43,035 nucleotides of DNA from Oceanospirillaceae bacterium ASP10-02a (GCA_905182035.1 CAJIZL010000027.1:1-43035); one strand, 5' to 3'. Positions 25,600 through 36,254 are shown, numbered from the stretch's first letter. Notes: a model not told the origin generated them from the letters alone. Numbers and translations are program-made.

Positions 25600-26943
25600 T
25601 TATTTATAACGCTGTTGGTCACTATTTTGGTTCAGTAGTGTTAGTTTTTCTAACTTCTCACCGATTTTTCCTTCAATACCTCGGTCACTGGGGTGGTATA
25701 GAATATGGTGTGCTAATGCTTCTGGCATGTAGCTTTCGCCAGCAGAAAAAGCCATCGGTTCTAGGTGAGCATATCGATAGTCAGTTCCGTGGCCCATGGA
25801 TTCAGCTAGGTTAGTAGGCGCATTTCGCAGGTGGTTGGGCACATCATAGCTAGGCTCTTCTCTTGCCAGTTTCATGGCCGCTTTGAAGGCCTTGTCAACA
25901 GCATTGCTCTTAGCCGCACAAGCACAATAAACCGCTGCATGAGCAATAGCCCTATTGCCTTCTGCTGGGCCTACTCTTTCAAACACCTGCCAAGCATTTA
26001 CTGCCACTTGTAATGCCCTTGGATCAGCGTTGCCAATATCTTCTGACGCAATAGCTAACAGGCGTCGGGCAATATAAAGAGGATCACAACCCGCGTCAAT
26101 CATTCGAGCTAACCAATATAATGCACCACTTGGATCAGAACCACGGACAGACTTATGGAAGGCAGAAATTTGATCATAAAAGATATCTCCACCTTTATCA
26201 AAACGTTTGGGGCTAGTTTGTAGCACCTGTTCCAATACTCCGTTATCTATAATCAAGCGGTCATTTATTATTTCGGCAAGGTCAGTGGCAATTTCTAGCA
26301 AATTGAGTAATCGGCGGGCATCGCCATCTGCTGCTTGCAGTAAAAGTTTCCGTTGAGGGTCTTGAATGTCAATGTTGAGCTTGCCTAGGCCACGCTCTTC
26401 ATCGGTCACCGCTTGCTGCAGCAACGAAGCAAGTTCAGCTTCGGACAAGGATTTTAAAACATAAACCCTAGAACGAGACATCAATGAATTATTGAGTTCA
26501 AAAGCAGGGTTTTCTGTGGTGGCGCCCACAAAAATAAAGGTACCGTCTTCGATGTAAGGTAAGAACGCATCTTGTTGAGATTTGTTAAATCGGTGCACTT
26601 CATCAACGAATAATACGCTGTCTCGACCAGACTGGGCGCGTATCTGCTGTGCTTCTTGTACAGTGGCGCGGATGTCCTTAACGCCTGACATAACAGCCGA
26701 TAAAGTCATAAAGTGAGCATCGCTCACCTGGCTCATTAGCCGCGCTAACGTGGTTTTTCCTACCCCTGGAGGACCCCATAGAATCATACTGTGAAGTAAA
26801 CCTTGAGTTAACGCTCTGCCCAAGCTTTTGCCCTCTCCTAAAAGGTGAGATTGGCCCGCGTATTGCTCCAAGGTCTGGGGCCGCATGCGATTAGCTAGTG
26901 GTTGGTAGCCTTTGGAATCTTGGGCGAACAGGTCGTTTATCAA
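25600..26943 (-). CDS. rarA: Replication-associated recombination protein A (MgsA/RarA)
   Basis: AAA+ ATPase related to clamp-loader subunits and eukaryotic WRNIP1, acting at stalled replication forks. The 447-residue product contains Walker [16 protein letters not shown] (about 55-69), Walker B VLFVDEVHRFNKSQQDAFL (about 110-128), sensor 1 FVGATTENPAFELN and a C-terminal tetramerisation region with YDVPNHLRNAPT. It is complete. Its start overlaps the lolA stop by four bases (ATGA), the normal arrangement in this cluster. Confidence 0.96.
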   Translation of the reverse strand: MINDLFAQDSKGYQPLANRMRPQTLEQYAGQSHLLGEGKSLGRALTQGLLHSMILWGPPGVGKTTLARLMSQVSDAHFMTLSAVMSGVKDIRATVQEAQQIRAQSGRDSVLFVDEVHRFNKSQQDAFLPYIEDGTFIFVGATTENPAFELNNSLMSRSRVYVLKSLSEAELASLLQQAVTDEERGLGKLNIDIQDPQRKLLLQAADGDARRLLNLLEIATDLAEIINDRLIIDNGVLEQVLQTSPKRFDKGGDIFYDQISAFHKSVRGSDPSGALYWLARMIDAGCDPLYIARRLLAIASEDIGNADPRALQVAVNAWQVFERVGPAEGNRAIAHAAVYCACAAKSNAVDKAFKAAMKLAREEPSYDVPNHLRNAPTNLAESMGHGTDYRYAHLEPMAFSAGESYMPEALAHHILYHPSDRGIEGKIGEKLEKLTLLNQNSDQQRYK

Positions 26944-27563
26944 AGCTGGTCCATCTCTATTACATCAGTACCTTCTGGAATCACAAACTCAAATAAACCC
27001 TCTTTAAGTTGAGGGTTAAACACCATATTACTAAAGGTAAGACTGGTCTTTTGGTGCATTGCATCTTCAAGCTGCATTTCAAGTAATTGGTTGTTTTTAA
27101 AGTTTAGCCTTAGGGTTTGATATAGACTTTCTGGGTCCCTAGGTGTGAGGCGATAGAACACTAGTCCATTGTCCCCACGGTTCATTACCACATTAAACTC
27201 AGCTTCTATGTCCGTACTATTGCCACTCAGTAATAATGCTGGGGTGCTGGTTGCGCGCTGGTCTAGGGTCTGAATGGTTACCTGCTCTAGGTCTTCATCA
27301 TAAATCCAGAGACGTTTGCCGTTGCTGACAAGAAGTTGGGAAAATGGATCTGCCGTTTGCCACCAAAATTGATTAGGTTGACTCAATACCATATGGCCAT
27401 GGGTCTCTTGCAACCGGCTACCACTGGCATCCAACATATACTGTACAAAATCTGCTTCGATATTTGTTTGACGACCAAGCTGTTGGCCTAGTGATTGGGC
27501 TGCGGTCTGCGCCAAGCTGGCTCCAGCCAGAGTGACACTCAACAGAAATACAGCTAAACGCAT
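26940..27563 (-). CDS. lolA: Outer-membrane lipoprotein carrier protein LolA
   Basis: Periplasmic chaperone that carries lipoproteins from LolCDE to LolB. The 207-residue precursor starts with a signal peptide (MRLAVFLLSVTLAGASLAQT; cleavage likely after the alanine near 18). Family features are the EADFVQYMLD strand, GHMVLSQPNQFWWQT and LLVSNGKRLWIYDEDLEQV. The gene sits between ftsK (24 bases upstream) and rarA (four-base overlap), as in most relatives. Confidence 0.94.
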   Translation of the reverse strand: MRLAVFLLSVTLAGASLAQTAAQSLGQQLGRQTNIEADFVQYMLDASGSRLQETHGHMVLSQPNQFWWQTADPFSQLLVSNGKRLWIYDEDLEQVTIQTLDQRATSTPALLLSGNSTDIEAEFNVVMNRGDNGLVFYRLTPRDPESLYQTLRLNFKNNQLLEMQLEDAMHQKTSLTFSNMVFNPQLKEGLFEFVIPEGTDVIEMDQL

Positions 27564-27587
27564 TATAAATCCTTCTTATAGAGATAA

Positions 27588-30182
27588 TTAATCGCGAGGT
27601 GGAGGTGGTGCAAGGACTTCCCTGCTACCATTATGAGCTGGAGCAGAAATCACCCCTGCAGCCTCCATAGCTTCAATCATACGGGCCGCACGGTTGTAGC
27701 CAATTTTGAACTTGCGTTGTACAGACGAAATAGAAGCTCTGCGAGTTTCGGTAATGAATGCTACAGCTTCATCGTATAAACGATCTTTGTCTTCTTCAAA
27801 AGCACCTTCCGAAGACGCTAACCCGAAACCAGCCTCTTGATCATAATTGCCTTCTACAATGGCTTCGATAAACTGAGGAGCACCCCGCTGCTTCCAAGCT
27901 TCGACGACCCTATGAACTTCATCATCACTGACAAAAGCGCCATGAACACGTTCTGGTGTGCTTTTCCCTGGTGGCAAATAAAGCATATCACCGTGGCCTA
28001 ATAGACTTTCTGCACCGCCTTGGTCAAGTATAGTACGAGAATCAATTTTTGAGCTAACTTGAAAGGCAATTCGAGTGGGTACGTTGGCTTTAATGAGGCC
28101 TGTAATGACATCTACGGAGGGACGTTGGGTTGCCAATATAAGGTGAATACCAGCAGCTCTGGCCTTTTGAGCAATACGGGCAATGAGTTCCTCTACCTTT
28201 TTACCTACCACCATAATCATATCAGCAAACTCATCGACTACGACCACAATATAGGGCAGCTGGTCTAAGTAAGGCCGATCATCCATGTTTTCGCCATTGG
28301 CTTCATTGGGTACCCATATAGGGTCTAAAATAGGCGCTCCAGCTGTAATCTTGGTATTAAAGCCAGCAAGATTGCGAACCCCTTGGGAAGCCATTAAACG
28401 ATAGCGTCGTTCCATTTCAGCAACGCACCAGCGCAGGCCGCCAGCTGCCTCTTTCATGTCTGTAATTACCGGCGCTAGTAGATGTGGGATACCATCATAG
28501 ATCGACAGCTCCAGCATCTTTGGATCAACTAACAACATTCGCACTTGATCTGGTGTCGATTTGAGTAATATGCTCATAATCATGGCGTTAACACCGACAG
28601 ATTTACCAGAACCCGTAGTACCAGCCACCAATAAGTGCGGCATCTTTGCTAGATCTACCACTACCGGTTTGCCAGCAATATCATTTCCTAAAGTCAGGGT
28701 CAATGGGCTTATGGAAGACAAGTAAGGCTTACTACCGATTACTTCGCTAATACGAACCATTTCTCGGTGTTGGTTAGGAATTTCAATACCGATGACGGAT
28801 TTACCAGCGATGACTTCAACCACACGCACACTCATGACAGCCATTGATCGTGCCAAGTCTTTTGATAGATTGCTTATTTTGCTTACCTTAGTACCGGGCG
28901 CAGGGCGTATTTCAATACGAGTAATTACAGGTCCTGGGTTAACTTCAACCACCTCTGCAATTACACCAAAATCCAGTAGCTTTGCTTCTAGAAGCTGGCT
29001 TAGGCGAGTCAATTCTTCTGAGGTAATGACTGGATTAATACTAACACTTGGTGGGTCCAGTAAGCTTACTGGAGGCAAATCTTTGTGTTTGGTGACTTTG
29101 CTGTTCTGTTCCGCTTGAGAAGAACCTGTGTCCTGTTTATGGATTTCGGATAAAGGCACTATTTTAACTTCTTTAGGGGCGGTTACAGGTGATGGTATAG
29201 ACTTTGCTTGATTTGCTGCAGAGGCCTTGCTTTTAGTATGAGGGGTGTCGAGTGCAGCAACAAGATCCTCAGCATTAATATCAACAGTATGGCTAGTTAG
29301 GCTAGTGGCGTGAACGTGGTTGGTCGTGTTTTGAGTGGATTCAACCATATCTGTAACATTTTTTTTACCTGCTTTATGGGGACGATTAGATGACCAAAGG
29401 TTAATAAAAGAGTGCCACACATTGCTAATGAGGCGAACTAAGGTCGAGCGCCGTGGCGCTTTAAAGCTTGAGTTAGCATAGGCATTTTGAGCTATCTTTG
29501 CTTCACGTATTTTTTTGAGTGCTTGTACATGGTTGTTGCCACCAAACAAACTTTGACATAAATGTTGACACCAATAAATGCTGTGCCGGCCTATAGTCTC
29601 TGTGATAATCCCCCAGCGTAATTGCCAAAATTGGCTGATAGCAAGCATTAAGGTGGTGAGCACCAAAATATTGGTGCCCGTCATGCCTAAAGCCTGATTC
29701 AGTGGTAATCCTAGAGTCAGTCCTAATAAGCCTCCACTGCTCTGTGGGTAGGTTAAGTTGGTATTGGTTATGTGAATGGATGCATACACACAAGCCGCAA
29801 TGATTAAAGCGCTAAGGGTGAGTATTTTAAACCAAACATTGTTTTCCCGATCTTGTTCTGCATGACGGGAGTGGCCAAGAAAGCGTGTAACTTCATACTG
29901 TATAAGCAAAATTGGTATGAGGTAGGCGATTAACCCTATTGCCCAAAAAAACAAATCTGCCAATACGGCTCCAAAAGTGCCACCAGCATTATGGATATTA
30001 GACACATCAAAGGCCTGTGTAGAGGTTGGATCGCTGGCATCAAAGGTAGCCAGCACTACTAATAGGTAGACGCTAAAGGCCATTAATGCAAGGTGATATC
30101 CATGCCAGCTCAATCTCTGTATCCAGTTTGACGTACTATTACTGCTGAGTTTTGACGATGTATGTGGGTTGTTTGTGGCCAC
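27588..30182 (-). CDS. ftsK: DNA translocase FtsK
   Basis: Septum-located motor that pumps DNA to clear chromosome dimers and activates XerCD. The 864-residue product has an N-terminal membrane domain with about four hydrophobic helices (within 28-190), a polar linker (about 230-370), the RecA-like motor with Walker [17 protein letters not shown] and Walker [14 protein letters not shown], and the C-terminal winged-helix gamma domain (about 800-850, with [20 protein letters not shown] and [15 protein letters not shown]) that reads KOPS sites. All parts are intact. It heads the minus-strand cluster, with a 209-base spacer to the divergent CheW-like gene. Confidence 0.97.
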   Translation of the reverse strand: MATNNPHTSSKLSSNSTSNWIQRLSWHGYHLALMAFSVYLLVVLATFDASDPTSTQAFDVSNIHNAGGTFGAVLADLFFWAIGLIAYLIPILLIQYEVTRFLGHSRHAEQDRENNVWFKILTLSALIIAACVYASIHITNTNLTYPQSSGGLLGLTLGLPLNQALGMTGTNILVLTTLMLAISQFWQLRWGIITETIGRHSIYWCQHLCQSLFGGNNHVQALKKIREAKIAQNAYANSSFKAPRRSTLVRLISNVWHSFINLWSSNRPHKAGKKNVTDMVESTQNTTNHVHATSLTSHTVDINAEDLVAALDTPHTKSKASAANQAKSIPSPVTAPKEVKIVPLSEIHKQDTGSSQAEQNSKVTKHKDLPPVSLLDPPSVSINPVITSEELTRLSQLLEAKLLDFGVIAEVVEVNPGPVITRIEIRPAPGTKVSKISNLSKDLARSMAVMSVRVVEVIAGKSVIGIEIPNQHREMVRISEVIGSKPYLSSISPLTLTLGNDIAGKPVVVDLAKMPHLLVAGTTGSGKSVGVNAMIMSILLKSTPDQVRMLLVDPKMLELSIYDGIPHLLAPVITDMKEAAGGLRWCVAEMERRYRLMASQGVRNLAGFNTKITAGAPILDPIWVPNEANGENMDDRPYLDQLPYIVVVVDEFADMIMVVGKKVEELIARIAQKARAAGIHLILATQRPSVDVITGLIKANVPTRIAFQVSSKIDSRTILDQGGAESLLGHGDMLYLPPGKSTPERVHGAFVSDDEVHRVVEAWKQRGAPQFIEAIVEGNYDQEAGFGLASSEGAFEEDKDRLYDEAVAFITETRRASISSVQRKFKIGYNRAARMIEAMEAAGVISAPAHNGSREVLAPPPPRD

Positions 30183-30391
30183 TAATGTTTTCCTTGTCCG
30201 TGTGTCTAATTGAGTAAACTTAACCTATGATACGCAATCCTGATAATTGAACCAAGCTTAATGATTACCTAGTTAAAACGCCATAGAGTTACATTCTGTT
30301 ACCGGCATATGTAAATAATTTCAATTGGCGCGTTTTCAATGAGCCTTAGGCGTAATATACTTAACCTCACTTTAAGCTATGGCACTATATT

Positions 30392-31237
30392 ATGACGACA
30401 GCAACAGCCCATACGACTGAACGCTCTAACCGTATATTGACCTTTTTGTTAGGCCATACTCGCTTTGCAATTAATATCTCAAGTATATTGTCTATCACTG
30501 ACGATTTTGGCAAGATTGAGGCGTCTAAAAACCACCAGCACTCTTTCTTGGGTTATTTGTATTACCGCAATAAACCGGTAAATACTTATGAGTGCTCTAC
30601 CCTTTTGGGCCGTGATTCAAACCGCACTGACTTAGAGGCAACCATTGATAGTTTAAACGAAGGTGAAGAATCTCATGTTGCTTGGTTGAACGAATTAGAA
30701 CAAAGTATTACTAACGATATCGTGTTTAAAGATCAACGTGACCCTGAGTTGTGTGAGTTTGGCCACTGGTTGCAGCATAAGCAAAATACTGCAGATGATG
30801 CCACTAAGACACTGCTGGCACGTTTTGAAGAACCCCATACTGAATTTCATAACCAGGCTGATACCTTGTTAGAGCTAGCCTCAAGCGCCGGTACGGAAGA
30901 AGCTCTAAAGCAACTTTCAGTTGCTAAAAGGGGGCGTATCAGTGAATTAATGCGGTTGTTTAGCTACACTAAATCCCAGCTACAGTCAGCAGTTCATCCG
31001 GTGGTGCTTTACATGACACGTGACGGTGTGACCCCCTGGTTCGCTTTGGTACTAGACAGCATGGATGACATCGTTTCTTACGAAGATCACCAGTTCACGC
31101 AAATGCGTGATCCTGATGATTTATCCGCAGAGGCATACCCAGACCCTATTTATGGTTATGTTCACAACTCGGAAACTGACGAAAAAGATAGCCTTGTGTT
31201 ATCTGCTACTCGCCTAGCTTACTTGATAGAACATTAA
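30392..31237 (+). CDS. CheW-like protein interrupted by a chemoreceptor zinc-binding (CZB) domain
   Basis: A 281-residue cytoplasmic protein. Residues about 13-73 (ILTFLLGHTRFAINISSILSI and on) resemble the first half of a CheW domain, the adaptor coupling chemoreceptors to CheA. Residues about 200-281 (VVLYMTRDGVTPWFALVLDS, then GYVHNSETDEKDSLVL) resemble the second half. Between them lies a CZB domain (about 90-190) with its zinc ligands: His 95 in SHVAWL, Cys 121 in LCEFGHWL, and His 149 and His 153 in PHTEFH. CZB domains bind zinc tightly and can sense hypochlorite or zinc levels through the cysteine, so the protein may tune a chemosensory or CheA-type pathway. No receptor, cheA or other chemotaxis gene is adjacent. 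aat follows after 22 bases and may share the transcript. Confidence 0.72.
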   Translation: MTTATAHTTERSNRILTFLLGHTRFAINISSILSITDDFGKIEASKNHQHSFLGYLYYRNKPVNTYECSTLLGRDSNRTDLEATIDSLNEGEESHVAWLNELEQSITNDIVFKDQRDPELCEFGHWLQHKQNTADDATKTLLARFEEPHTEFHNQADTLLELASSAGTEEALKQLSVAKRGRISELMRLFSYTKSQLQSAVHPVVLYMTRDGVTPWFALVLDSMDDIVSYEDHQFTQMRDPDDLSAEAYPDPIYGYVHNSETDEKDSLVLSATRLAYLIEH

Positions 31238-31259
31238 CCACTTAGTAGGTTGTTAACTT

Positions 31260-31967
31260 ATGCCGGTTTATCAGCTAGATGTGGATGATTGTTGGTTTCC
31301 ACCAGTCTCTGAAGCCCTTGACGATCCTCAAGGGTTATTAGCAGTAGGCGGTGACTTATCTGTGCCTAGATTGTTATACGCCTATCAACAAGGCATTTTT
31401 CCTTGGTTTTCTGAACAAGATCCTATTCTTTGGTGGGCCCCAAGTCCTCGTATGGTGGTTGCTCCGGACCAGGTTCATGTATCTAGAAGCATGGCTAAGT
31501 TTATCCGTAAGACAGCGCTTGTAGTAACCTTCGATCATGCTTTTGAGCGCGTGGTACATGCCTGTGGTTCTGCCCCACGAACAGACAAGTGCTCCACAGA
31601 AAGCTGGATTACTGCAGACATGCAATGCGCTTATACTCAATTATATCGAGGTGGCTATGCTCATAGTGTCGAGGTATGGGATGGTGGTGAGTTAGTGGGC
31701 GGATTGTACGGTGTGGCTCTAGGATGTGTGTTCTTTGGTGAATCAATGTTTAGTCGAACAGATAATGCATCTAAACTAGCCTTTATTCACCTTGCTCAGC
31801 ATTTGTCACAATGGGGTTTCGTACTTATAGATTGCCAAATGTTTACCTCACACTTGGCCAGCCTCGGCGCCACAGAGATACCAATGCCAGAATTTCAAAT
31901 AAGCCTAGAGAAGAATCTATCTTATGGAGTGGATAGTAGATGGGGTCTGGTGGTAAAGTCGTGTTAA
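31260..31967 (+). CDS. aat: Leucyl/phenylalanyl-tRNA--protein transferase
   Basis: Adds Leu or Phe from charged tRNA to proteins with N-terminal Arg or Lys, marking them for ClpS-ClpAP. The 235-residue product shows the family signatures FPPVSEALDDPQGLLAVGGD, LLYAYQQGIFPWFSEQDPIL, WWAPSPRMV and GLYGVALGCVFFGESMFSR. It is complete. It lies directly before bpt, and clpS and clpA follow within 4 kb, so the two N-degron transferases and the adaptor are clustered as in Pseudomonas. Confidence 0.96.
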   Translation: MPVYQLDVDDCWFPPVSEALDDPQGLLAVGGDLSVPRLLYAYQQGIFPWFSEQDPILWWAPSPRMVVAPDQVHVSRSMAKFIRKTALVVTFDHAFERVVHACGSAPRTDKCSTESWITADMQCAYTQLYRGGYAHSVEVWDGGELVGGLYGVALGCVFFGESMFSRTDNASKLAFIHLAQHLSQWGFVLIDCQMFTSHLASLGATEIPMPEFQISLEKNLSYGVDSRWGLVVKSC

Positions 31968-32031
31968 ACGCCCTCGCCTACACTGACTAAAGTGGTGACT
32001 TTTCATTTCTTCATCGATTGATATTAATACT

Positions 32032-32733
32032 TTGGTATTTTATCCAACACCAGAGCATAGTTGCAGTTACCTAGATAATCGGCAAGCAAAGTCGATATTT
32101 TTGAGTCCAGACCAGCCTTTGGACGAATCGACCTATATGCAACTTACAGACATGGGTTTCAGGCGCAGTGGTGAACACATATACCGGCCTTGGTGCGAAG
32201 GTTGTGGTGAATGTAAGTCAGTCCGCGTACCCGTTGCTGGATTTAATGTGAGTAAAAGCCAGAAACGGGTGCTTACTCGTAATAAAGACCTTCAAGTCAG
32301 CTTTGAACTGCCTTCCTGTGCGGATGAAATTTACAATTTGTACGCAAACTATATCATTCAGCGTCACAGCGATGGTGATATGTATCCACCATCGCTGGAA
32401 CAGTTTGAAAATTTCCTATGTCAGGCTCCTCCAACGAGCCAAACGCGTTTCGTATGTTTTAGGTTAGAACAAAAGTTGTTGGCGGTTGCCGTAGTTGATC
32501 TACTACCTAAAGGCGTGTCAGCCATTTATACCTTCTTTGATCCTGCTTATGAAATACGAAGCCTAGGGCGTCTTGCAGTGCTTTGGCAGATACGCTGGGC
32601 TCAATCCCAAGCAATGGACTTTGTTTACCTTGGTTATTGGATAAAGGACTGCCAAAAAATGGCCTACAAAGCTGAATATCAACCTTTGCAGGTGTTTGAA
32701 GACTTAATTTGGCAGACGTTAACGGTGTCCTAG
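32032..32733 (+). CDS. bpt: Aspartate/glutamate leucyltransferase (Bpt)
   Basis: Transfers Leu to proteins with N-terminal Asp or Glu, creating ClpS-recognised N-degrons. Family landmarks are the [17 protein letters not shown] segment, [39 protein letters not shown] and the C-terminal [22 protein letters not shown]. The start is unusual: no ATG or GTG is available. TTG 32032 is the first canonical codon but begins only three residues before [11 protein letters not shown]. Relatives have roughly ten residues there, which an ATT codon at 32005 (then [11 protein letters not shown]) would supply; a weak GGTGA lies upstream of it. I give the TTG as the conservative start. The function call is firm, the start is not. 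Confidence 0.92.
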   Translation: MVFYPTPEHSCSYLDNRQAKSIFLSPDQPLDESTYMQLTDMGFRRSGEHIYRPWCEGCGECKSVRVPVAGFNVSKSQKRVLTRNKDLQVSFELPSCADEIYNLYANYIIQRHSDGDMYPPSLEQFENFLCQAPPTSQTRFVCFRLEQKLLAVAVVDLLPKGVSAIYTFFDPAYEIRSLGRLAVLWQIRWAQSQAMDFVYLGYWIKDCQKMAYKAEYQPLQVFEDLIWQTLTVS

Positions 32734-32830
32734 GCATATGTTGGTCTTTTACTCGCTTTTTACACCCCATTGCGGCATAATCTTGCGCACTGTAAATAGC
32801 ATAAATTTTGTAATAACCCTTGAGGCTTTA

Positions 32831-33049
32831 ATGGCTAAAGAAGACCAGATTGAAATGGAAGGTACCATTATTGATACCTTACCTAACACAATGTTCCGCG
32901 TTGAATTGGAAAACGGCCACGTGGTCATCGCCCATATCTCTGGAAAGATGCGCAAACACTATATTCGCATTTTGACTGGTGACAAGGTTAAAGTAGAATT
33001 AACGCCATACGATCTAACTAAGGGTCGTATTACCTACCGCGCTCGTTAA
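32831..33049 (+). CDS. infA: Translation initiation factor IF-1
   Basis: A 72-residue OB-fold protein that binds the ribosomal A site during initiation. The sequence is typical throughout: [62 protein letters not shown] 32831, with TGAGG just upstream, is the correct start although the frame is open for 31 more codons. It lies between bpt and clpA, the usual place in this part of the Gammaproteobacteria, and converges with clpA on a shared terminator. Confidence 0.97.
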   Translation: MAKEDQIEMEGTIIDTLPNTMFRVELENGHVVIAHISGKMRKHYIRILTGDKVKVELTPYDLTKGRITYRAR

Positions 33050-33078
33050 TCTAACCGTTAACTTGATTGGTTTAGGAA

Positions 33079-33106
33079 AAAAAGAGCACCTTAAGGTGCT
33101 CTTTTT
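33079..33106. terminator. Bidirectional terminator between infA and clpA
   Basis: A perfect 12-bp stem AAAAAGAGCACC / GGTGCTCTTTTT with loop TTAA is usable from both strands. It ends three bases before the clpA stop codon. Confidence 0.92.
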
Positions 33107-33109
33107 GGT

Positions 33110-35371
33110 TTAAGCTGGATCTAACAGCTTAATTTTGCGCTTGCTGGGTTTACTCTTTAAGGTGATTTTATCTTGTTTTAAATCCACTAATAGCTTACCA
33201 CCAGCAGCTGCAAGATCTCCAAACAGCAGTAGCTCTGCCATTGGTTTTTTCAACTCTTGTTGGATAAGGCGTGCCATAGGTCTGGCGCCCATTTCCCGGT
33301 CATAACCCTTCTCTGCGAGCCACATACGAGCGTCTTCACTCACCTGCAGGTGTACTTGTTTATCCTCCAGTTGTACTTGTAACTCCACCAGAAACTTATC
33401 AACAACACCCAAAATAACGTCTTCTGATAAAGCACCGAATTGAATGATGTCATCAAGGCGGTTACGAAACTCTGGGCTAAATAAACGCTTGATAGCTCCC
33501 ATTCCGTCGGAACTATGATCCTGTTTAGTAAAACCAATAGAGCTGCGGCTCATTTGTTCAGCACCCGCATTGGTAGTCATAACTAAAATAACATTACGGA
33601 AGTCAGTCTTGCGGCCGTTGTTATCCGTCAAAGTGCCATTATCCATCACTTGAAGTAATATATTAAAGACTTCTGGGTGAGCTTTTTCCACCTCATCCAA
33701 TAACAGCACGCAGTGTGGGGTTTGTGTTATAGCTTCAGTCAGTAGACCACCTTGGTCAAAGCCTACATAGCCTGGAGGGGCACCAATTAAGCGAGACACC
33801 GTGTGGCGCTCCATGTATTCCGACATATCAAAACGTACAAGCTCAATACCCATAACGCGCGCTAACTGTTGGGTTACTTCGGTTTTACCTACCCCTGTAG
33901 GGCCAGAAAACAAAAAACTACCTACGGGTTTATGGGGTGCATTAAGCCCTGCCCTTGCTAATTTAATAGCATTAGCTAAAGTATCGATGGCTGTATCTTG
34001 GCCAAACACCACTAGCTTAAGATTTTGTTCAAGGGAATGTAACTGCTCCCGATCTGTTGCTGATATGCTTTTCGGCGGTATGCGGGCTATTTTAGCCACC
34101 ACAGCCTCAATTTCAGTCACATCAATAAACGACTTACGTTCTGCTTTCGGGAATAGCTGCTGGTACGCACCGGCCTCATCAATTACATCTATGGCCTTGT
34201 CGGGCATCTTTTTATCAGTAATGTAGCGATCAGCAAGTTCCGCAGCGGCATCTATTGCAGCAGGTGTATATTCAAGTTGGTGGTGGCTTTCATAACGGGA
34301 AATGAGGCCTCGCAAAATGGCTTGAGTGTCAGCAATGTTAGGTTCATCCACATCAATTTTTTGAAATCGACGGGCCAGAGCGTGGTCTTTTTCAAAAATA
34401 CCACGAAATTCTGTGAAGGTTGTCGAGCCAATACAGCGTAACTTACCTGAGCTCAGCACTGGTTTTAATAGGTTGGATGCATCCATCGACCCGCCTGATG
34501 CAGCACCTGCACCAATGATGGTGTGGATTTCATCAATAAAAAGGATTGCGTTGGGCGTTTTTTCAATATCAGCCAACAAACCTTTTAGGCGTTTTTCAAA
34601 ATCGCCACGGTACTTGGTGCCCGCTAACAAGGAACCCATATCAAGTGAGTATACTGTTGACGAAGCAATCACCTGAGGCACATTACCTTGCTCAATTTGA
34701 TAGGCTAACCCTTCAGCAATGGCTGTTTTACCAACACCGGCGTCGCCAACTAATAGAGGGTTGTTTTTTCGGCGACGAGATAATACTTGCACTAGTCGTT
34801 CTAGCTCTTTGCCACGGCCTATCAGCGGGTCAATATGGCCGTTACGAGCTTCAGCGTTCAAATCCGTAGTGTATTTAACTAGATGACTCGCTTCTTCACC
34901 TTCGCCTTCTATGGCTTTTTCCGCACCTTCCATTTCTGTTCTACTGACACCATGGGATAAATAATTGACGATGTCTACCCTCTCAACGTCTAACAAATCA
35001 AGTAAATATGCTGACTGACTTTCAGTTTCACTAAAAATGGCGACCAGCACATTGGCTCCAGTTACCTCGCCTTTGCCGGAAGATTGTACGTGGAATACCG
35101 CCCGTTGTAATACCCTCTGAAAACCAAGAGTGGGCTGTACTTCATAATTGTCATGGGACTCGGCTACCGAAGGAGTGGTGTCATTAATGAACTTTTCGAG
35201 GGGCAGGCGTAAGTCATCCAGTACAACACCACAGGCTTGAAGTACTTCTATACTGGATGGATTATTGAGCAATGACAGCAGTAAATGTTCTACAGTCATA
35301 AACTCATGCCGCTTCCAGCTGGAGTGTTTATAGGCTTCGCTTAAGCTTCGTTCTAAATCGTTGTCTAACAT
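33110..35371 (-). CDS. clpA: ATP-dependent Clp protease ATP-binding subunit ClpA
   Basis: Double-ring AAA+ unfoldase that works with ClpP. The 753-residue product has the N-domain (about 1-145) that binds ClpS, a first ATPase with Walker [14 protein letters not shown] (about 210), a second with [15 protein letters not shown] (about 494), and Walker [15 protein letters not shown] in the second. The second module also has an IGFTK loop (in [10 protein letters not shown]) of the kind that docks on ClpP. clpS lies 12 bases upstream on the same strand, so the adaptor and its unfoldase are made together. Confidence 0.97.
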   Translation of the reverse strand: MLDNDLERSLSEAYKHSSWKRHEFMTVEHLLLSLLNNPSSIEVLQACGVVLDDLRLPLEKFINDTTPSVAESHDNYEVQPTLGFQRVLQRAVFHVQSSGKGEVTGANVLVAIFSETESQSAYLLDLLDVERVDIVNYLSHGVSRTEMEGAEKAIEGEGEEASHLVKYTTDLNAEARNGHIDPLIGRGKELERLVQVLSRRRKNNPLLVGDAGVGKTAIAEGLAYQIEQGNVPQVIASSTVYSLDMGSLLAGTKYRGDFEKRLKGLLADIEKTPNAILFIDEIHTIIGAGAASGGSMDASNLLKPVLSSGKLRCIGSTTFTEFRGIFEKDHALARRFQKIDVDEPNIADTQAILRGLISRYESHHQLEYTPAAIDAAAELADRYITDKKMPDKAIDVIDEAGAYQQLFPKAERKSFIDVTEIEAVVAKIARIPPKSISATDREQLHSLEQNLKLVVFGQDTAIDTLANAIKLARAGLNAPHKPVGSFLFSGPTGVGKTEVTQQLARVMGIELVRFDMSEYMERHTVSRLIGAPPGYVGFDQGGLLTEAITQTPHCVLLLDEVEKAHPEVFNILLQVMDNGTLTDNNGRKTDFRNVILVMTTNAGAEQMSRSSIGFTKQDHSSDGMGAIKRLFSPEFRNRLDDIIQFGALSEDVILGVVDKFLVELQVQLEDKQVHLQVSEDARMWLAEKGYDREMGARPMARLIQQELKKPMAELLLFGDLAAAGGKLLVDLKQDKITLKSKPSKRKIKLLDPA

Positions 35372-35383
35372 TATCTCTTTCCT

Positions 35384-35779
35384 CTAAGAAGCTGATTCAA
35401 CTTCACATAGTAATGGGTGTTTGTGTTGACGAGAAAATTGGTTTACCTGCATAGCTTTGGTTTCGGCCACGTCTTTAGTATAGGTACCACATACACCTTT
35501 GCCCTGCGTATGAACCGCCAACATAATTTGTGTTGCTTGTTCTTCGTTATGGTTAAAGAAACGTGCCAAAACTTCAATGACAAATTCCATAGGTGTGTAA
35601 TCATCATTTAACAATACAGCTTGGTATAACGACGGTTGGGCCACCTTAGGGCGAGTTTGCTCAATAACCTGCAAATCGTGGTTGTCATCTGGCGTATTTT
35701 GGTCGTCCTGACTCATCAACGTAGGATTGTCGCTTGGATTGTCAGCATAACAGCGGTGGCGAGTAGAAAGGATGGGCAT
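35384..35779 (-). CDS. clpS: ATP-dependent Clp protease adaptor ClpS
   Basis: Binds N-degron residues (Leu, Phe, Trp, Tyr) and delivers the substrates to ClpA. The conserved core (about 50-131) contains [47 protein letters not shown] and [10 protein letters not shown], including the residues that form the N-terminal amino-acid pocket. The longest start at 35779 gives 131 residues; Met 22 (ATG at 35716) would give 110, nearer the E. coli length. Neither has a strong Shine-Dalgarno sequence. It is divergent from the cold-shock gene and directly upstream of clpA. Confidence 0.95.
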   Translation of the reverse strand: MPILSTRHRCYADNPSDNPTLMSQDDQNTPDDNHDLQVIEQTRPKVAQPSLYQAVLLNDDYTPMEFVIEVLARFFNHNEEQATQIMLAVHTQGKGVCGTYTKDVAETKAMQVNQFSRQHKHPLLCEVESAS

Positions 35780-35959
35780 TAGTACACTCTGGATTTAAAT
35801 ATTGTTTTCATCATAACGTTACTATTGGGCCTATGTCTGCATTTTTCCAGAGCAGAATTAAAAACTACTGCTAATATTATTACAGAGTCATTGGAAGAGC
35901 TGTTGGTCAAGTATTACGGGGCCTTCTTTTTAAGTTAAGCAATGCAGAGGGTAAATGGT

Positions 35960-36187
35960 ATGCAAGCAGGCAAGGTGAAATGGTTTAATAACGTAAAGGG
36001 TTATGGCTTTATCGTTCCAAACGACAATGAAAGTCAGGATTTATTCGCCCATTATTCTGCCATTCAAAGTGATGGGTATAGAACTTTAAGAGCGGGGCAA
36101 GATGTTGATTTTGAACTTACAGATGGCCCCAATGGGCCGCAAGCATCAAATATTATACTAAAGTCAAGTTTAGAACCACCCCAATAA
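35960..36187 (+). CDS. cspD: Cold-shock-domain protein, CspD type
   Basis: A 75-residue single-stranded nucleic-acid-binding protein. The start MQAGKVKWFNNVKGYGFIVP contains RNP1-like KGYGFI, and DLFAHYSAI gives RNP2. The place opposite clpS is where CspD, a stationary-phase replication inhibitor in E. coli, is found in many Gammaproteobacteria. ATG 35960 is chosen because AGAGG lies nine bases upstream and the product then begins as the family does; ATG 35942 is in frame but less likely. A terminator follows. Confidence 0.92.
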   Translation: MQAGKVKWFNNVKGYGFIVPNDNESQDLFAHYSAIQSDGYRTLRAGQDVDFELTDGPNGPQASNIILKSSLEPPQ

Positions 36188-36208
36188 CTTCAATAGATGT
36201 GTGGCCCC

Positions 36209-36240
36209 AAAAAAAACCAGCCTGGGCTGGTCTTTTTTTT
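36209..36240. terminator. Bidirectional terminator between cspD and icd
   Basis: Stem ACCAGC / GCTGGT with tetraloop CTGG is flanked by an A run on the left and TCTTTTTTTT on the right. It serves cspD (plus) and probably icd (minus). Confidence 0.88.
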
Positions 36241-36254
36241 GAACAACCCTAGAA

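Noticed and set aside
28792..29118. 108-codon open frame opposite ftsK
   Set aside because: It is antisense to the conserved FtsK motor region, and its low-complexity Thr/Ser-rich peptide is typical of a shadow frame.
33801..34226. 141-codon open frame opposite clpA
   Set aside because: It is antisense to conserved ClpA ATPase sequence, with no Shine-Dalgarno sequence and no domain.
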